In this document: one piece after another, positions 1-8,415 of the stretch
How positions within the stretch are numbered: position 1 is the stretch's first letter
Layout of the letters: each line of letters starts with the position of its first letter
Source of the DNA: CAZUNO01 sp964621445 [NCBI: Candidatus Hadarchaeota archaeon]
Lineage (GTDB): Archaea; CAYQAE01; CAYVLA01
Length of the DNA: 64,000 nt
Assembly (NCBI GenBank): GCA_964621445.1
Contig: CAZUNO010000001.1
Coordinates: 40,496-104,495, forward strand
Reading direction: 5' to 3'
The notes under the pieces: model-generated
The model's database searches: none
What the model was told of the DNA's origin: nothing
What the model saw: the letters and a program-made list of their open reading frames with translations, nothing else
Position numbers and translations under genes: made by a program

Positions 1-1172
1 GAATTGACGGAGAGGTTCTCTTCTCCACCGAATCGACCCGTTTGGCTTTTCTCGCCTTAGCCCTGATGGGATTCGCCATCGATGCGGCGGTGGTGCCTCT
101 CCATATTTGGCTTCCCGGAGCACTTGCCGAAAGCCCCACGCCGATAAGCGCTCTTCTGTCTGGAATCGTGGAGAAGACGGGGATATATGGGATGATTCGA
201 TGTTTCTACTTCGTGGGGGGGATGCCGGCTAATTGGTCTGAGCCGATCCTTGTCCTTGGTTTTCTCACTGCTTTTGTTGGGGTATTTCTGGCTCTGTTCC
301 AGATGGACGGGAAACGTCTCATCGCGTTCTCCACTATTTCACAGATGGGTCTGATAGTTGCCGGGATAGGCAGTGGCTTGGCCCTGGGGGTGACCGGGGC
401 CTTGTATCATGTCCTTAACCATAGCATTTTCAAGTCCCTCATATTCCTTTCGGCCGGCTGGGTCATGTGGTCGGCAGGGACACGTGATTTGCGAACTATA
501 TATAGATCAAGGTCCTCGAGTCCTCTTCTTCTTACGGCTTTCTATATTATCGGCGTCCTCTCGATTTCAGGGATTCCACCGTTTAATGGGTTCTACAGCA
601 AGTCAGTGATTGCGAAGGCCGTCCATCCCGAGTATCCCTTGCTTGCTGGACTCCTCTCCCTTGTTGGAATGTTTACGATCCTTACCTTCGCCAAGCTGGG
701 TTGGTATCTATTCCGTTCAAGTGCGGGCGATGAAAATATACGAAACCCGTTTCCGCTGGTGATTGCGTGCGGATCGCTGGGGACGATGTGCGTGCTGCTA
801 GGATCCGCCAGTGGCCTGGTAGTGAGAGGGTTCAGCGGTATCATGGAGTCCGAACTGGTGGTAACGCCAAAAATCCTGAGCCTCTCAGCGACGACCTTGA
901 TAGGTTATGCCGGATTCATCGGGGCATTTTTTATTTGGTTGAGGAAAAGCCAGATTTACGGATCGCTGACCGAGGGAAGGCTCGGTTTTGTGGGTCGAGT
1001 GGCTCGGAAAGGTCTTTATTTCAATGATGTTGCGGCGTTGCTTGGCCGGGGATTCACCAAGCTTGCGAGTGTTGTTACCATGAGTGCTTCAGGTCTTCAC
1101 CGAGACTACGGTCTTTATATCGTGATTGTCTGGATGGCTGCCATGGTTTTAGTGGTCGGGGGTGTACTTTAA
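1..1172 (+). CDS. Mrp antiporter large subunit (MrpA/NuoL-like), 5' truncated
   Basis: Proton/cation-translocating membrane subunit of the complex I/Mrp antiporter family. The reading frame is open from base 3, so the gene begins outside the window and about 390 residues are visible. The visible part has the family signature of a buried His in HIWLPGA followed by SPTPISALLSGIVEKTG, then a lysine-containing helix near QMDGKRLIAFSTISQMG and the LNHSIFKSLIFLSAG segment. Hydrophobic helices run to the C-terminus. The C-terminal MbhD/MbhE parts of a long MrpA are not fused here but form the next gene. Its stop overlaps the next start. NuoL, NuoN and MrpD are close relatives, so the subunit letter is less certain than the family. 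Confidence 0.85.
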   Translation, partial: IDGEVLFSTESTRLAFLALALMGFAIDAAVVPLHIWLPGALAESPTPISALLSGIVEKTGIYGMIRCFYFVGGMPANWSEPILVLGFLTAFVGVFLALFQMDGKRLIAFSTISQMGLIVAGIGSGLALGVTGALYHVLNHSIFKSLIFLSAGWVMWSAGTRDLRTIYRSRSSSPLLLTAFYIIGVLSISGIPPFNGFYSKSVIAKAVHPEYPLLAGLLSLVGMFTILTFAKLGWYLFRSSAGDENIRNPFPLVIACGSLGTMCVLLGSASGLVVRGFSGIMESELVVTPKILSLSATTLIGYAGFIGAFFIWLRKSQIYGSLTEGRLGFVGRVARKGLYFNDVAALLGRGFTKLASVVTMSASGLHRDYGLYIVIVWMAAMVLVVGGVL

Positions 1173-1701
1173 CTTGCAGGTTATCTGGCTACAGCTGTCT
1201 GGCTTACTGTCGGTTTTGGCCTGCTCAGTTCTGGTCATTCGCTTCAGGGATCTATTATCCTGCGCCATTGCATTGGGGGCGGCAGGTTTTTTTGTGGGGT
1301 TGACCTACTTCACCATGGGGGCCACAAATCTCGGTGTTGTCCAGCTTTTGGTGGAGGTAATCAAAACCTGTATCTTGATTTTAGTCGTATCTAAGACTCA
1401 CAGGGTGGGCTTCTCTGTCGAAAGGACAAGGGTTCGATTATCGATAGCTGCGGTCCTAGCCGTTGTGTTTATCCTTTTCTCCCTGTTTGTCACGCCAGCG
1501 ATATCTTCATACGGAGGAAAGCCCTCCGAACTCTCCGATCGATATTCCAAGGAGGCGGATGAACTGACCGGGGCCAGTAATGTTGTGACCGCTATCCTTC
1601 TGGGATTCAGGGCCTATGATACTGCAGGAGAGGTCTGCGTATTTTTCGTAGCTACCCTCGGTGTTGTCATTGTTCTCACCAAAACAGGAGGCGAGTCTTA
1701 A
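1162..1701 (+). CDS. MbhD/MbhE-like antiporter subunit (DUF4040 type)
   Basis: A 179-residue membrane protein corresponding to the C-terminal part of MrpA, or to MbhD plus MbhE of membrane-bound hydrogenases. The N-terminal half has helices around VVQLLVEVIKTCILILVV, typical of MbhD/DUF4040. The C-terminal half contains NVVTAILLGFRAYDTAGEVCVFF, the MbhE-type signature with the conserved R-x-x-D-T-x-G-E core. The GTG start overlaps the previous stop by 11 bases; a TTG at 1174 is an alternative. It is translationally coupled to MrpA and MrpB-like genes, so it is one subunit of the same antiporter. Confidence 0.8.
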   Translation: MYFNLQVIWLQLSGLLSVLACSVLVIRFRDLLSCAIALGAAGFFVGLTYFTMGATNLGVVQLLVEVIKTCILILVVSKTHRVGFSVERTRVRLSIAAVLAVVFILFSLFVTPAISSYGGKPSELSDRYSKEADELTGASNVVTAILLGFRAYDTAGEVCVFFVATLGVVIVLTKTGGES

Positions 1702-1702
1702 C

Positions 1703-2104
1703 TTGTCCTTACCAGTTCGGACCGTGTCCCGATTGCTAGCCCCCCTGTTCGTGGTATATGCGGCCAACCTTATAGTCACGCAGGCGACAGCTCCTGGTGG
1801 TGCCTTCGCCGGAGGTGTGGTCGTGGGAGTGACCGCATTCCTGATCATAGTTGGTGAGGAGATGAGGAATGTGATCACTAGGTTCACTTCCTGGCTTGAG
1901 GCGGGTAGGGCCGCAGGTTTTGGTCTGGTTCTAATAGCCAGTTTGTTGGGGGTTGTATTCGGAGGGACTTTTCTCAGTACGGGGTCGTGGTTGGGATTCG
2001 ATTCCTCGCTGCTTAACCTTTTCGGGTTTGCCGCTGGCATAGTAGTTGGGTGCGAGATAGTTCTGGCCTTCGACAAGATGATCCGGACGGAGGCGACCAA
2101 ATGA
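1703..2104 (+). CDS. mnhB: MrpB-like antiporter subunit (MnhB)
   Basis: A 133-residue MnhB-family membrane protein. It carries the family pattern SRLLAPLFVVYAANLIV followed by TAPGGAFAGGVVVGVTAFLI, with the glycine-rich re-entrant segment after ATAPGG. I chose the TTG start at 1703 because an AGGAGG-like ribosome binding site lies at 1687-1691 and the previous gene stops at 1701. A longer reading from 1661 would overlap that gene by about 40 bases. The stop overlaps the next ATG in an ATGA arrangement. The subunit is needed for assembly and ion transport of Mrp complexes in general. Confidence 0.85.
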   Translation: MSLPVRTVSRLLAPLFVVYAANLIVTQATAPGGAFAGGVVVGVTAFLIIVGEEMRNVITRFTSWLEAGRAAGFGLVLIASLLGVVFGGTFLSTGSWLGFDSSLLNLFGFAAGIVVGCEIVLAFDKMIRTEATK

Positions 2105-2448
2105 GTATCAATGTGGGCATGGTTGTCTACAATCTATCATTCCTCCTTATGCTCTTGGGGATATACTGTGTGTTATGCCATAGCGATATCATCAAGGTGG
2201 TGTGCGGCCTGTCGATTTCGGGTTATGGCGTTACCCTTTTTGTTATCCAGATTGGATACACCCAGAGTGGATCTACCTCAGCTGCTGGAGTCTTCGTTCC
2301 CTCCATGGACCCCTTAATGGAGGCCCTGGTCCTAACAGCGGTAGTGATCGAGACGGGCTTCATGATGCTCATGCTGGCAATAGGGATCAGAATCTTCCAG
2401 CAAGAAGGCCACACGGATCTTAGCCTCCTAAGGAGGTTACGCGGTTGA
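2101..2448 (+). CDS. mnhC: MrpC-like antiporter subunit (MnhC, NuoK homolog)
   Basis: A 115-residue NuoK/MnhC family protein with three hydrophobic helices. The segment DPLMEALVLTAVVIETGF is diagnostic for the family, with its conserved membrane glutamate, and is preceded by a helix with GLSISGYGVTLFVIQIG. The ATG overlaps the stop of MrpB by four bases (ATGA). An in-frame reading from 2050 is rejected because it would run back into mrpB. A strong AGGAGG at 2431-2436 near its end serves the next gene. It is the small core subunit between the pump modules. Confidence 0.88.
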   Translation: MSINVGMVVYNLSFLLMLLGIYCVLCHSDIIKVVCGLSISGYGVTLFVIQIGYTQSGSTSAAGVFVPSMDPLMEALVLTAVVIETGFMMLMLAIGIRIFQQEGHTDLSLLRRLRG

Positions 2449-3911
2449 GCCATCTCTACTATCTAGTGGTCCTGCCATTGATCGGGGCAGTGCTGGCCTT
2501 AGTATTTGGCAGGTGGCGCAGAACGAATATATTGATGGCCTCCTTGGTGCTGGGGGCCATGGTGGTCTCAGTAATCAGGATAGGTTTGGATATTTTAGAT
2601 CAGGGTATTGTGACCGAGAGTGTGGGCGGCTGGCCCCTTGGGATGGGCCTCGGGATGGCACTCGACTTATTGGGGCTAGTAATGATAGCGGTTGTAATAG
2701 GACTCTCGGTGATTTCGTTTATCTACTTCTTTGGGAAATTGGAGAGCGATGAGAGGCAATCGAAATTCTACAGCTTGGTCTTCTTCCTAACGGCTGGCTT
2801 GATGGGAATGACGCTGGTTACGGATGTCTTTAACCTATTTGTATTCCTGGAGCTTTCGTCAGTATCGACGTGCGTTCTGGTATCATTCAATGGGGGTATG
2901 GAGGATTTAGAGGCCGCCTTGAGGTACATAGTGCTGGGAACGATAACGAGCTTTGTATTCTTGGGGGGCATCGTTCTTGTTTATGACCAAGTGGGAAGCC
3001 TGAATATGGGAAGCATCGGGGTTTTCATGCGAAATGGGAATGGCAACATCATGACGGATGTCTCGGTGGTAATGATGGCCATCGGGCTGGGATTTCCAGC
3101 CGCCATCTTTCCTCTTCACACATGGTTACCCGATGCCTTTTCAAGGGCACCGTCGGCCAGTACTGCCTTGCTCGCCGGGGCATCGAAGCAGGTGTGTTTT
3201 TACGCTATCGTGAGACTTTTCAATCAGACCATAGGCCTTAATTCTGTATCGATATTGAGGTTGATCCCCTGGATCGGTCTAATGACCGCACTCTTCGGCG
3301 CGCTTATGGCGTTGGTTCAGGTAGATATCAAGAGACTTCTTGGATACACGACCGTCGCCAGCGGAGGTTTTGCGCTGGCATTAGCGGGAATTGGCACCGC
3401 GAGAGGATTCCAAGGTCTGGTTCTACATATGATTAATAGTGCGCCGGCAAAAGCCGTTTTGTTTCTGTCCGCCGGGTGCCTGATATATGGGCTGTCTGTA
3501 CGGGATTACCGGGATATGAAGGGCGCTTGGAGCACCATGCCGGGAGTTTGCTCGGCCTTCCTGGTCGGATGTTTGGCGGATTTAGGTGGTCCTTCACTTG
3601 GATTCTTCAGCAAGGCCTACATGATGTTTGCGTTCTTGGAAACCAGTCCCCTGATGGGATTGGTTGGTGGGCTGTCAACAATATTGATTGCGGCGTCGTA
3701 CATCAAGGTGATTCAAGCCATGGTTTCATCTCCGGATAACGGAGAGGGGTCTAAAAGTGTACCGAGCCCTATGATGATTGCAATTGGGACCTTGGTGGCC
3801 TCCATTATACTATTGACCCTCCTGTTCTGGCCTTTGATCTCCTTTGCAGAGAATACCTCAATCCAAATAATCGATACCGTGAGATTGATAGAAGCAATGG
3901 TTGGGATATGA
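2445..3911 (+). CDS. mnhD: MrpD-like antiporter subunit (NuoN/NuoM family)
   Basis: A 488-residue proton-translocating subunit with about 14 predicted helices. The hallmarks are the glutamate in FNLFVFLELSSVSTCVLV, PLHTWLPDAFSRAPSASTALLAG, and a lysine in VQVDIKRLLGYTTVASGG. The TTG start overlaps the upstream stop by four bases and is preceded by AGGAGG at 2431-2436, a strong ribosome binding site that supports it. Its length is normal for the family. With the truncated first gene it forms the two large channel-like subunits of a complete Mrp system. Confidence 0.88.
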   Translation: MSHLYYLVVLPLIGAVLALVFGRWRRTNILMASLVLGAMVVSVIRIGLDILDQGIVTESVGGWPLGMGLGMALDLLGLVMIAVVIGLSVISFIYFFGKLESDERQSKFYSLVFFLTAGLMGMTLVTDVFNLFVFLELSSVSTCVLVSFNGGMEDLEAALRYIVLGTITSFVFLGGIVLVYDQVGSLNMGSIGVFMRNGNGNIMTDVSVVMMAIGLGFPAAIFPLHTWLPDAFSRAPSASTALLAGASKQVCFYAIVRLFNQTIGLNSVSILRLIPWIGLMTALFGALMALVQVDIKRLLGYTTVASGGFALALAGIGTARGFQGLVLHMINSAPAKAVLFLSAGCLIYGLSVRDYRDMKGAWSTMPGVCSAFLVGCLADLGGPSLGFFSKAYMMFAFLETSPLMGLVGGLSTILIAASYIKVIQAMVSSPDNGEGSKSVPSPMMIAIGTLVASIILLTLLFWPLISFAENTSIQIIDTVRLIEAMVGI

Positions 3912-4411
3912 TGAGAAAAGAAGGACTGGCTGTATTCGCGTTATCGTACCTTTTCTGGCTTCTGGTCACCCCGGTCCTCGAGACATGGTACCTGCTGTCC
4001 GGGGTCTTGGTTTGTACTTCTGTTGCCTGGGCATTCTCCACCTATTCTTTTGAGGAGATATCGCTGTCTATCCTGGATCCAAGGAAATGGATTTACTTTG
4101 TCAGGTATATCTTGATCTTGGGCTGGGGCATATTATTGGCGGGAATATCGCTGGCCAAAATCATTCTGAAACCGAATATAGAGATACATCCAGGGGTTGT
4201 GGTCATACCGACCAGTTTGGAAAAGCGCTGGGAAAGGACGCTTCTCGCCAACTCGATAACGTTAACACCGGGCACCTTCTTCCTGGACATGGATGAGGAT
4301 GAGGGCCTTCTCTACATTCACTGGATATCCATGAAATCTGAAAGACTGGAGAAGATCAGAGAGATGATCACTGAGAGGTACGAGAGGATTATCGGAAAGG
4401 TGTTTGAATGA
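3908..4411 (+). CDS. mnhE: MrpE-like antiporter subunit (MnhE)
   Basis: A 167-residue MnhE-family protein with short N-terminal helices, then the conserved cytoplasmic part LAKIILKPNIEIHPGVV and SITLTPGTFFLDMDEDEGLLYIHWI. The S-x-T-L-T-P-G-T core with the following D-x-D and IHWI is characteristic of this family. It starts with ATG overlapping the mrpD stop by four bases, and its own stop overlaps mrpF in the same manner. Seven genes coupled in this way indicate tightly balanced translation. Confidence 0.88.
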   Translation: MMRKEGLAVFALSYLFWLLVTPVLETWYLLSGVLVCTSVAWAFSTYSFEEISLSILDPRKWIYFVRYILILGWGILLAGISLAKIILKPNIEIHPGVVVIPTSLEKRWERTLLANSITLTPGTFFLDMDEDEGLLYIHWISMKSERLEKIREMITERYERIIGKVFE

Positions 4412-4668
4412 TCCAGTACTTTGCTTGGCCATCGCTGATGATACTCATAATTTCCCTGTTGTTATGCTTCTATAGGCTGGCTAAGGGTCCATCGGCCGCC
4501 GATCAGCTAACGGCGTACGGAACCCTGAGTTCCATGTCTATAGGGATCTTCATGTTGGCTGGGGTGCTGGTTGATACACTTTTCCTGGAGGCAGTCATAC
4601 CCCTGGCCCTAGTCTCATTTGTGGCCATCCTTCTCATAACCCGTTTCCTGGAGGGTGAGGTGGGATGA
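4408..4668 (+). CDS. mnhF: MrpF-like antiporter subunit (MnhF)
   Basis: An 86-residue MnhF-family protein with three hydrophobic helices and the family signature RLAKGPSAADQLTAYGTL, followed by a helix ending LVSFVAILLITRFLEGE. MnhF is an essential small subunit of Mrp antiporters. In other systems it can also carry bile-acid or cation efflux alone, but the operon context here points to the complex. The start overlaps the mrpE stop by four bases and the stop overlaps mrpG by four bases. Confidence 0.88.
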   Translation: MIQYFAWPSLMILIISLLLCFYRLAKGPSAADQLTAYGTLSSMSIGIFMLAGVLVDTLFLEAVIPLALVSFVAILLITRFLEGEVG

Positions 4669-5711
4669 ATATTTTGGAGGTGATGGTCCAGATGGTGGCC
4701 GGTTCCTTCATGTTGTTTGGGAGCTTCTTTGCCTTGGTTGGAAGCCTTGGACTTGTGAGGCTGCCGGATCTTTATACCAGACTTCATGCCGGTTCGAAGG
4801 CCGTGACGCTGGGTGTAACTGGCCTCGCCATCGGTTCACTAATAATGGCCCCCAGTATATCGGCAACTACAAAGATATTATTAGCCATGGCTTTCATATT
4901 CTTCACTGCTCCAATAACCTCGCATGCGATCGGTAGAGCGGGGTATTACAGCGGCGAGAGGATGTGTCCAGAAACCGTGAAGGACGATTACGAGGCCTAT
5001 GCAATACTTGATCGTAGGGAGAAGCTGTTGAAGGCTCGGGTCAAGGGCCGGGCTTGGCTGGGTGAGAAGAGACAACGGGAGGTTTTTGACCTGGCAAGAC
5101 AGCACATGGACCAGACCCTGGAAGCGGTCCGGGTAATGAACGAGGCGGTGGCCGATTTCCTGAAGGGTGACCTTGAGAATATGGAGGAGGAGGCCGCAAG
5201 GACGATTTCTCTGGAAAATGAGGCGGATAGACTTGCGGTTGAGGCCTTGGAGGTAATATCCAAGTCCGAGCTCTCCCCTGAGGATCGTGGCGACCTTCTG
5301 AACCTTGTTTACAGGGTGAGAAACGTAGGCACCGCGGCAAAAGCCCTGGCCTACAGGTTGGAGCTTGCCGAGGAGTATCACTTTCCAAGTAGAGTGGTCC
5401 CGGGTCTCCAACGACTAGCGGATGCGGTAATGGAGACCGTCGAGACTCTATCATCGGCGGTAACCGAACTCAACAACGACCTGGTCTTGGCCGAGGAGCT
5501 ATCTGATCTGGTCTCCGAGTTGGAGGATATGGTTGATCGCATGCGCAGGGACCTGGTAAAGGTACTCCTGAAGGAAGCGAGGCTTCTGGACGCTGCTTCG
5601 TTCTTCGTGGTTAACGAAGTGATAATGAGATTAGAGGATCTGGCTGATTCATGCGAGGAAACTGCCGATCATATACGGATAATATCGGTAAAGTACCTGC
5701 GGCTTATCTAG
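4665..5711 (+). CDS. MrpG fused to a DUF47/PhoU-like domain
   Basis: A 348-residue fusion. Residues 1-95 are a complete MnhG subunit: three helices, GLVRLPDLYTRLHAGSKAVTLGV and FFTAPITSHAIGRAGY. After a basic linker (about 96-135) residues 136-345 form an all-helical DUF47-type PhoU-like domain with E-rich helices such as ISLENEADRLAVEAL and ending SCEETADHIRIISVKYL. Free-standing MrpG is about 100-130 residues, so the extra 220 are an added domain. The tail resembles the protein at 18871-19551 (shared DRGDLxNLV and ETADxIRI-type segments). The gene ends the operon. The role of the domain is unknown; DUF47 proteins usually accompany phosphate transporters. The fused reading is continuous, with no internal stop or ribosome binding site suggesting two genes. 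Confidence 0.85.
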   Translation: MNILEVMVQMVAGSFMLFGSFFALVGSLGLVRLPDLYTRLHAGSKAVTLGVTGLAIGSLIMAPSISATTKILLAMAFIFFTAPITSHAIGRAGYYSGERMCPETVKDDYEAYAILDRREKLLKARVKGRAWLGEKRQREVFDLARQHMDQTLEAVRVMNEAVADFLKGDLENMEEEAARTISLENEADRLAVEALEVISKSELSPEDRGDLLNLVYRVRNVGTAAKALAYRLELAEEYHFPSRVVPGLQRLADAVMETVETLSSAVTELNNDLVLAEELSDLVSELEDMVDRMRRDLVKVLLKEARLLDAASFFVVNEVIMRLEDLADSCEETADHIRIISVKYLRLI

Positions 5712-5782
5712 TTCCAATTTTAGTAAATTTGCGATGCTGTAAGGGATAAACAGGTCTATCCTTTCAATAGAGATACCCATGA

Positions 5783-7027
5783 ATGCTATTTATCGAGGTA
5801 ATTCTCTTCTCCCTGGCAGGGGCCTGTCTCGGTATACTGACAGGGTGTACCCCGGGGATCCATGTGAATATGGTTTCGGTTATGATCATTGGCATATATG
5901 CCACCTCCTCTTTGGATCCCGTTCTGTTTGCGGCCCTGGTGATGTCAATGGCCGTTGTTCAGACCTTTCTGGATATTTTACCCGCTATCTTCCTGGGAGC
6001 ACCCGACCCGGATACGGCGCTATCGGTCCTGCCGGGACATAGAATGCTTCTTGAGGGTAAGGGTTTCGAGGCCGTCAAGCTTTCGACGATTGGAAGCCTG
6101 GGGTCGGTTATCCTCGCGACAAGCCTGGCCCTGCCAATGATCTTCATTCTACCAGCGGCATATCCGGTGATTTCCTATTTTCTTTACCCCCTGCTAGTTG
6201 TCTTGGAAGTAAGCATCGTTATGACCGAGAAAACGGCCAAAAAGATGCTTTACGCGCTGCTAGTTCTGGTTTTGAGCGGGATCCTGGGAATGTTGGTCAC
6301 CAATTCAGGGTTCATGCCCACGGACAAGGCCCTATTCCCGGCGCTATCCGGTCTCTTTGGCGTTTCCACCCTTCTATTAAGTTCTGAGAGCGGGGCAAAA
6401 ATTCCCGATCAGGTCATGGATGTGGAGGTTACCATGAGAAAGCTTACCATGGCTAAATCAATAGTGGTCGGGTTCCTGGCAGGAATGACCACTGGAATCC
6501 TTCCCGCCGTCGGCAGTGCTCAGGCCACCATTCTCGCCCAGAGGGCCAGCGGCGAGAGTGATCATCGGTCATTCATGGTCGCTGTAAGCGGTGTTAACAC
6601 CGGAAACATGATCTTCGGGTTAGTTGCTCTGTATACCATAGGGAAGGCGAGAAATGGAGCCGTGCTTGCGGTGGAGGAGATACTCGGTGGAAATCTGGAT
6701 TTAAGCCTGCTTCTCATGTTTCTAGGGGTGGTCTTGATGTGCGGGGGGTTGGGAGCGATTTTGACCCGGGTCGTCGGGGGCCTATTCGCTTCAAGGATTA
6801 GTAGGGCTCCCTATATACCCCTTACCAGAGGAATTATAGCTCTAATTACCGTCCTGGTATTGATAATAAGCGGGCCAAAGGGAGTATTGGTATTGATTAC
6901 CGCCACTTTTGTTGGATTCCTCCCGCCCATACTGGGGGTCAAGAGAGTCCATAGCATGGGATTTCTCATGATACCCACATTGGTCTACTTTTCTGGTTAT
7001 CAATCATTCTTCCTGGGCCTGCTTTAG
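5783..7027 (+). CDS. TctA/DUF112-family membrane transporter
   Basis: A 414-residue integral membrane protein of the archaeal DUF112 group related to TctA, the large permease of tripartite tricarboxylate transporters. Support comes from the N-terminal GxxTPGIHVN motif (GCTPGIHVNMVSV), the repeated LGAPDPDTALSVLPGH segment and the later TGILPAVGSAQATILAQR, which mirrors the first repeat. About ten hydrophobic segments are visible. No periplasmic binding protein or small TctB partner lies next to it, which is usual for archaeal members. ATG at 5783 is chosen; another ATG four bases upstream is in a different frame. The substrate cannot be read from the sequence. Confidence 0.7.
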   Translation: MLFIEVILFSLAGACLGILTGCTPGIHVNMVSVMIIGIYATSSLDPVLFAALVMSMAVVQTFLDILPAIFLGAPDPDTALSVLPGHRMLLEGKGFEAVKLSTIGSLGSVILATSLALPMIFILPAAYPVISYFLYPLLVVLEVSIVMTEKTAKKMLYALLVLVLSGILGMLVTNSGFMPTDKALFPALSGLFGVSTLLLSSESGAKIPDQVMDVEVTMRKLTMAKSIVVGFLAGMTTGILPAVGSAQATILAQRASGESDHRSFMVAVSGVNTGNMIFGLVALYTIGKARNGAVLAVEEILGGNLDLSLLLMFLGVVLMCGGLGAILTRVVGGLFASRISRAPYIPLTRGIIALITVLVLIISGPKGVLVLITATFVGFLPPILGVKRVHSMGFLMIPTLVYFSGYQSFFLGLL

Positions 7028-7079
7028 ACGGCGTTTCTGGTTATCTATGGCCCTGCATTCATTTCGGAGGGGGAAGGAT

Positions 7080-8327
7080 TTACTTCAGTTTGAGCTTGGT
7101 CAGCTCAACTGCTTTGTATAGACGCCTTTTGATCATTAGCACCCAGAGAATTGATCCCGTAAACATTGCCGTCCCGGTAACCACGCACCACTCGGTGAAG
7201 AAAATCCAAAAGGCCGCTTCGTCACGGATTTCTATTGCCTTTTCCATGGCCTGTTGGCACATTAAGAGGGTCTCATCGAATTCTTCAACCGCCTGGTCAA
7301 GCTCGGCGCTCACGTAGTGATCGAGGGCCTTCCTCTTTTGCCCCTGGATATCCTGTATCATCATGTTTATCTGGTTCCCGCTACCGCCGAATCTCTCAAC
7401 TATGTCGACCATGCTGTAGAGGGTGCTGAGGCCTTCGCTGGATTCCCTTAATCTCCTCCTAACCAGGTACATCAGTTCAAGATCATCGGGAAGCTTCTGA
7501 CCGGCGAGGAAAAGCATCATGTTTATGCAGTAATCCCCGTAATAGCGCCAGGTCATGAACTGGTTCCCGCCCGCGGGCGTCCAATCTGCGGACTGGGCCA
7601 TGGTTCTCCCTTCACCTATATCCCACCACATCAGGAAAGGCAGGGTTCCCATGCTGCCCTTTACCAGCTCGGCTAGATAATTAGCCCTCGATCTTGGTTG
7701 TATATTGTTACTGCTGTGGAAGTACCCAAACGCACCTATTTCTTCAAAGGGAAGGCTATCGATAAATTCATCTTCCCAATCGAGTATCCTTATCCTTCCG
7801 CCAGAGAAGGTTAGTGCGGAGGGAATCATGTCACAGGGCAATATATCGGCCACCGAAGTTGGCCCCCAGGACGGGTAGCCTCCTTTCTGGGCGAAGCTCT
7901 CTGCACCACCTATCATCACAAGGCCCTGGCCGCCCTCTTGAACCCCGTCCTTCATCCAGGTGAAATGATCATGTCTGAAGGAGTTCTTATTGGCATCGCT
8001 GAGGACGACAACGTCCTGCTTCAGGTAATCCTCATATCTCCTGGGCATGTATGCCCTCACGCTTTTCTTTATCTGTTCCAACCTCTGGTGGGCGGTGCAG
8101 GCGTATACAGCGGTGCAGTAGAGAAGGGGGTCCTGTTCCATTATGGGGAAGGGGTTTGGGACACCCATTGCATCCCCGATATAGATTACCCTGACCTTTC
8201 CGGTTTGGGGGTCAACTCTCGGTTCTCGTGCCAGGCAGGTAGGCAGGAGAAATATCCCCACCAATACCAGGGAGAGGATAAGAACATGAATTTCTGGGAT
8301 CTTCAACATAATCGACTGGACGCTCAT
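7080..8327 (-). CDS. Membrane-anchored surface protein, paralog A (GATase-like extracytoplasmic domain)
   Basis: A 415-residue protein with an N-terminal signal peptide (hydrophobic stretch ILSLVLVGIFLLPT). A domain of about 270 residues follows, starting GKVRVIYIGDA and containing YMPRRYEDYLKQDVVVLSDA, GLVMIGGAESFAQKGGY and TSVADILPCDMIP. It resembles the putative glutamine-amidotransferase fold (DUF1355-like), but no catalytic Cys-His-Glu triad is evident. A helical stalk and one C-terminal helix in the EWCVVTGTAMFTGSILWVL region follow, then a basic tail. The positive tail predicts the C-terminus inside and the large domain outside. Three paralogs occur at 20131-21393, 59030-60281 and 61816-63054. 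Function unknown. Confidence 0.75.
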   Translation of the reverse strand: MSVQSIMLKIPEIHVLILSLVLVGIFLLPTCLAREPRVDPQTGKVRVIYIGDAMGVPNPFPIMEQDPLLYCTAVYACTAHQRLEQIKKSVRAYMPRRYEDYLKQDVVVLSDANKNSFRHDHFTWMKDGVQEGGQGLVMIGGAESFAQKGGYPSWGPTSVADILPCDMIPSALTFSGGRIRILDWEDEFIDSLPFEEIGAFGYFHSSNNIQPRSRANYLAELVKGSMGTLPFLMWWDIGEGRTMAQSADWTPAGGNQFMTWRYYGDYCINMMLFLAGQKLPDDLELMYLVRRRLRESSEGLSTLYSMVDIVERFGGSGNQINMMIQDIQGQKRKALDHYVSAELDQAVEEFDETLLMCQQAMEKAIEIRDEAAFWIFFTEWCVVTGTAMFTGSILWVLMIKRRLYKAVELTKLKLK

Positions 8328-8415
8328 CGGTAAAAACCTTTTTGGTAACTGTCAATTGAATAGGGGAGTTATGGACTAAACAGATATCTTTGCAGGTGAT
8401 TTAGTTCCACCATTG

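Noticed and set aside
1507-2100. A 197-codon minus-strand frame opposite the MrpB/MbhD-like genes
   Set aside because: It lies wholly antisense to genes with clear family signatures and its composition is typical of a reverse-complement shadow.
4881-5454. Several minus-strand frames opposite the DUF47 part of the MrpG fusion
   Set aside because: They are antisense to a well-supported coding frame and rich in Pro, Arg and Leu, as expected for shadows.
5712-5782. A regulatory element between the Mrp operon and the TctA-like gene
   Set aside because: The 71-bp spacer is AT-rich but shows no clear hairpin or repeat; it may hold only a weak promoter.
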